Assembly (NCBI GenBank): GCA_900547755.1
Contig: URIC01000060.1
Coordinates: 1 to 8,649, forward strand
Source: an uncultured Bacteroidales bacterium
Lineage (GTDB): Bacteria > Bacteroidota > Bacteroidia > Bacteroidales > Muribaculaceae
DNA length: 8,649 bases
Reading direction: 5' to 3'
A program made the position numbers and the translations under genes. This document shows positions 6,147 to 8,649 of this stretch, piece by piece. The number at the start of each line of letters is the position of its first letter. Within the stretch, counting starts at the first letter, position 1. The notes beneath the pieces are model-generated. The model saw only the letters and a list, made by a program, of their open reading frames with translations. It was not told the origin of the DNA and searched no databases.

Positions 6147-7019
6147 TCATTTGTCAGTCTTTTTGTATTTATGACCGGTGTGGTACCTTATAAGGCCATC
6201 CATGGGTGTCAATTCTATGTCGGTTATCTTTATCCCGTAACGCGAGGCCACAGCGCGCAAAAGAGTGTCGAAATAATAAGCCACTGAGCCGACAAAACCT
6301 ACAGGACATTCTCTCAGGTCTCCGTATCCATGGGCAATAAGAGAGAAAAATTCCGCGAAGCTCTCCTCTGCAATGGCACGCATTTCCGGTCTGTCCGAAT
6401 GTTCATGGACAAACCGGGCAAACCCGGCAAGAAACCTGTTGGCACGGGGTTCGCGATACACCTTTGCATATATATCCGAGACCGTGAGGTCCTCCCGCGC
6501 AAAGAACTCATCCGAAAGGTCTTTTGGCAGGCCTCCACGTATCAGACGTTTCAGAAAGCGCTTGCCAATGGATGCCCCGCCACCTTCATCGCCGAGGATA
6601 TAGCCCAAGGGAGGGATATTGTCGGTTATCCCTGAGCCATCGTAAAGGCAACTGTTGGAGCCGGTGCCGAGAATACAGGCCAGTCCCGGCTTATCGCCGA
6701 AGAGCGCGCGGGCCGCGCCTGTCATATCGCTGTACACCTCAGGTATGCCGTCATAACCGGACTCGCGCAGACATAAGGCAAGACGCTCACACTCCCGGAT
6801 ACCGGCACAACCGGCGCCGTAGAAATAAAGCTCCGAGGCAGACCGCAGCAATGACGACACCGATGCAAGCGCGGCAGACAATTCCTCATCGCTCGACACA
6901 CACACATTGACAGGCACAGAGACGACATCCTGTTTCAGTACTCCGTCGCATCCTACAAGGCACCAGCGTGTGGATGTACCTCCCGCATCGGCTATAAGTA
7001 TCCCTTTGTCCTTATCCAT
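6147..7019 (-). CDS. BadF/BadG/BcrA-type ATPase, probable N-acetylglucosamine-kinase-like sugar kinase
   Basis: This 290-residue ASKHA-fold protein has phosphate-1 loop DAGGTSTRW (11-19), YSDMTGAARALFG (96-108) with the likely catalytic base Asp98, phosphate-2 loop ILGTGSNS (116-123), GYILGDEGGGASIGKRFLKRLI (139-160) and an adenosine motif GFVGSVAYYF (241-250). The set is typical of the GlcNAc-kinase/MurNAc-kinase branch of the family, which phosphorylates amino sugars with ATP in the cytoplasm. Bacteroidales carry several such 'ATPases', often unassigned, and this one could act on GlcNAc, MurNAc, GlcN or another hexose. It lacks a cysteine cluster for an FeS centre, so it is not a 2-hydroxyacyl-CoA dehydratase activator. 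It starts 1 base after the TPR gene and ends 1 base before the SGNH hydrolase gene, which suggests recycling of a cell-wall or host-glycan amino sugar; that is inference. Confidence 0.82.
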   Translation of the reverse strand: MDKDKGILIADAGGTSTRWCLVGCDGVLKQDVVSVPVNVCVSSDEELSAALASVSSLLRSASELYFYGAGCAGIRECERLALCLRESGYDGIPEVYSDMTGAARALFGDKPGLACILGTGSNSCLYDGSGITDNIPPLGYILGDEGGGASIGKRFLKRLIRGGLPKDLSDEFFAREDLTVSDIYAKVYREPRANRFLAGFARFVHEHSDRPEMRAIAEESFAEFFSLIAHGYGDLRECPVGFVGSVAYYFDTLLRAVASRYGIKITDIELTPMDGLIRYHTGHKYKKTDK

Positions 7020-7020
7020 C

Positions 7021-8556
7021 TCACTTTAAGAGTCCTCTTACAGAATAGAGGGGGAAATCATAAAAATCTAACAGATAATGGTCATTGAAGCCCAAATCCA
7101 CAGCCTGTTTCAACATTTTTTGTGCTTCGGCTTCGTTGTCAGAGGCAAGATTATATAACGCCATAAGATAAGCATCCCGTCCATTTGTACCCGCTGAGAC
7201 ATTGACAGGTGCTATTGTGGCGGAGGCGTCAAGAGACATTCCTGCTTTCAGCTGAGCCATAGCCTTGCGGGCTATTTCATCGTTGGTCTCCGTATTCAGT
7301 GAGGCTACACGGGAAAAGTCGGCTAATGCGGCGGTCTTATTACCTAAAAATGTTTCCTGTACATAGCCTCGCAGCAACAGCGCGTCAGCATCTTCCGCAT
7401 TGTTCATCACCGCTTCGTTAAGCAGAGTGATTGCCATATTGTAATCTCCTGAACCGTAGGCGGCCAATGCGGCGCTCTTAAGCGCATCTCCGGAATTCGG
7501 TTCAAGGCGGAGAGCGGCGTCGGCATACATCCTGGCAGACGGATAGTTGCCTCTGACCCTTTCTATATCTGCCTTGACCAGATACGTCTGCAAGTCGTCG
7601 GGGTTGGCAGACATTGCCTTGGAGGCATAGACATCGGCTTCCACTATGTCCCCGCGATGCAGACAAATCTTAGCCATCGAGGCGTTCAGACTGTTGGCGT
7701 CGGATTCGGTTACGGATGCCAGCAACTGACGGTAAGCGTTGTAGGCGTCTTCATACTGGCCTGCCGCCAACGCGGCGTTGCCCTGAAGGAAATAGAGCGG
7801 CACGACATTGGGTGTACGGCCTATCGCATAGTCAATGGCATTGTCCACGGCGGCATAGTTTTCTTTTGCCAAAGAAATCAGTGAGCTCAACGGACGGTCG
7901 GACTTGTCGGTAAGGCTGAACGCGCTCAGATAGTCGGCGGCGGCATCCTGTGGCATATCCAGTTCACGATGCAGGTCTCCCACCCGACAATAGGTCAGAT
8001 AATCGCTCGGAGCCATTTTGGCTGCGTCCTCGATGTATTTCAACGCCACATCCTTTCTTCCCTCCATAGCGGCAACACGCGCAAGGCCGAAGATAGCCTC
8101 CTGGCTTCGGGAATTTAGCCGCTGCATGGCCGAAAAGGACTCTTTGGCCGCCTCCGGTTGGTTTAGGTGCAGACATACATTCCCCTTCATGTAGAGCAGG
8201 CTGTAGGAGTCAGGAGTCAGAGCAAGTGCCTTATCCACACTCATCAATGCTTCAGGATACTGGCCGGTCTGGATATATATGTCCGTAAGCAGTGAGTATT
8301 CGCTTGCCAACTGTCCTTTGTCTCCGGCAGGTGTACAGGCCACAGCCCTCTTTATGTCTGACAACGCCTTGTCATAGTCGTCAAGTCGGTAATACTGCGA
8401 GGCCCGCTCGTAGAGAGTCATATAGTCGTCAGGGTTCTCCTTAAGCAGGCTTTCGTAACCGTCCAGCATGGCCTTCGTAATCGGATTCATGTCTTTCGCC
8501 GAAAGAGTGAAACCGGCGAAAGCCACAGACGCAAATAACAGATATTTGATTTTCAT
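7021..8556 (-). CDS. Secreted tetratricopeptide-repeat (TPR) protein
   Basis: The preferred start is the ATG at 8554-8556, giving 511 residues with a good signal peptide, MKIKYLLFASVAFAGFTLSA, cleaved near residue 20. An in-frame ATG 39 bases upstream would put a charged, non-signal N-terminus (MNYINLLSERRRL) in front and would overlap the end of the preceding gene. About eleven TPR units follow from residue 44 to about 485, for example DDYDKALSDIKRAV, GQYPEALMSVDKAL, GQYEDAYNAYRQLL, GNYPSARMYADAAL and GDYNMAITLLNEAV. They end in QAVDLGFNDHYLLDFYDF near the C-terminus. There is no catalytic domain. TPR arrays bind other proteins, so this is probably a periplasmic or outer-membrane scaffold; the client is unknown. 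The gene leads a tightly packed block with a sugar kinase and an SGNH hydrolase. Confidence 0.87.
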   Translation of the reverse strand: MKIKYLLFASVAFAGFTLSAKDMNPITKAMLDGYESLLKENPDDYMTLYERASQYYRLDDYDKALSDIKRAVACTPAGDKGQLASEYSLLTDIYIQTGQYPEALMSVDKALALTPDSYSLLYMKGNVCLHLNQPEAAKESFSAMQRLNSRSQEAIFGLARVAAMEGRKDVALKYIEDAAKMAPSDYLTYCRVGDLHRELDMPQDAAADYLSAFSLTDKSDRPLSSLISLAKENYAAVDNAIDYAIGRTPNVVPLYFLQGNAALAAGQYEDAYNAYRQLLASVTESDANSLNASMAKICLHRGDIVEADVYASKAMSANPDDLQTYLVKADIERVRGNYPSARMYADAALRLEPNSGDALKSAALAAYGSGDYNMAITLLNEAVMNNAEDADALLLRGYVQETFLGNKTAALADFSRVASLNTETNDEIARKAMAQLKAGMSLDASATIAPVNVSAGTNGRDAYLMALYNLASDNEAEAQKMLKQAVDLGFNDHYLLDFYDFPLYSVRGLLK

Positions 8557-8581
8557 GAGTCTACGACGCTCGCTTAACAGA

Positions 8582-8649
8582 TTAATGTAATTCATTTACA
8601 GCCATCCTTAATAGAGTAAGATTCTCAAGCAATGCTTTAATCTCATCAA
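8582..8649 (-). CDS. C-terminal end of an upstream gene (unidentified)
   Basis: One minus-strand frame is open from the window edge to TAA at 8582-8584. The last 21 residues read DEIKALLENLTLLRMAVNEL, then His. It looks like an amphipathic helical tail of a real protein. The other two frames meet stops earlier (TAA at about 8608-8610, and TGA at the edge). The stop is 25 bases before the chosen TPR start, normal operon spacing. Too little is visible to name it. Confidence 0.4.
   Translation of the reverse strand, partial: DEIKALLENLTLLRMAVNELH

Noticed and set aside
8557..8595. Extended TPR start at ATG 8593-8595
   Set aside because: It would put a charged peptide before a clear signal sequence and overlap the stop of the preceding frame at 8582-8584. 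The ATG at 8554-8556 fits better.
1..8649. Defence system, prophage, IS element or CRISPR array
   Set aside because: No transposase, integrase, repeat-spacer array, toxin-antitoxin pair or phage structural gene is visible. All genes are housekeeping-like or envelope-related and run in one direction.

Overview
All ten complete genes, and both genes cut by the window edges, read on the minus strand. They are packed end to end, with gaps of 1 to 96 bases or short overlaps. The sequence points to a gut-type Bacteroidales, most like Muribaculaceae or Bacteroidaceae. The ArgR, MnmA and SpeA sequences resemble the Bacteroides forms. A DUF5106-type thioredoxin is present, the one recognisable promoter has the Bacteroidetes TTTG / TAnnTTTG layout rather than a sigma70 layout, and Shine-Dalgarno sequences are weak. 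This assignment rests on recalled family similarity, not on a database search.

In the direction of transcription (right to left), the window opens with the last ~21 codons of an unidentified gene (8582-8649). Next comes a four-gene block: a secreted TPR protein (7021-8556), a BadF-type sugar kinase related to N-acetylglucosamine kinase (6147-7019), a secreted SGNH/GDSL hydrolase (5456-6145) and a secreted DUF5106/thioredoxin-fold protein with a CxxC motif (4464-5417). The TPR-kinase and kinase-hydrolase junctions are only 1 base wide, so co-transcription is very likely. Three of the four products carry export signals. The second block is doxX (3858-4367), mnmA (2740-3861) and a bifunctional-nuclease/DUF151-UVR protein (2139-2747), joined by 4-base and 8-base overlaps that suggest translational coupling.

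The third block starts at an AT-rich gap of 90 bases (2049-2138) with a plausible promoter and overlapping inverted repeats. It contains argR (1551-2048), an ArgC-like protein (603-1517), a short SSB-like OB-fold protein (245-583) and the first 76 codons of speA, biosynthetic arginine decarboxylase (1-228). This is an arginine/polyamine-flavoured operon with altered parts. The ArgC homologue has lost its catalytic cysteine and other active-site motifs. ArgR has Thr in place of one of the two effector-binding Asp residues. The SSB lacks two of its three base-stacking aromatics and its acidic C-terminal tip. These three changes in adjacent genes are the most unusual thing in the window.

No tRNA, rRNA, CRISPR array, insertion sequence or integration site was found. 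No stretch longer than 100 bases lacks a gene.
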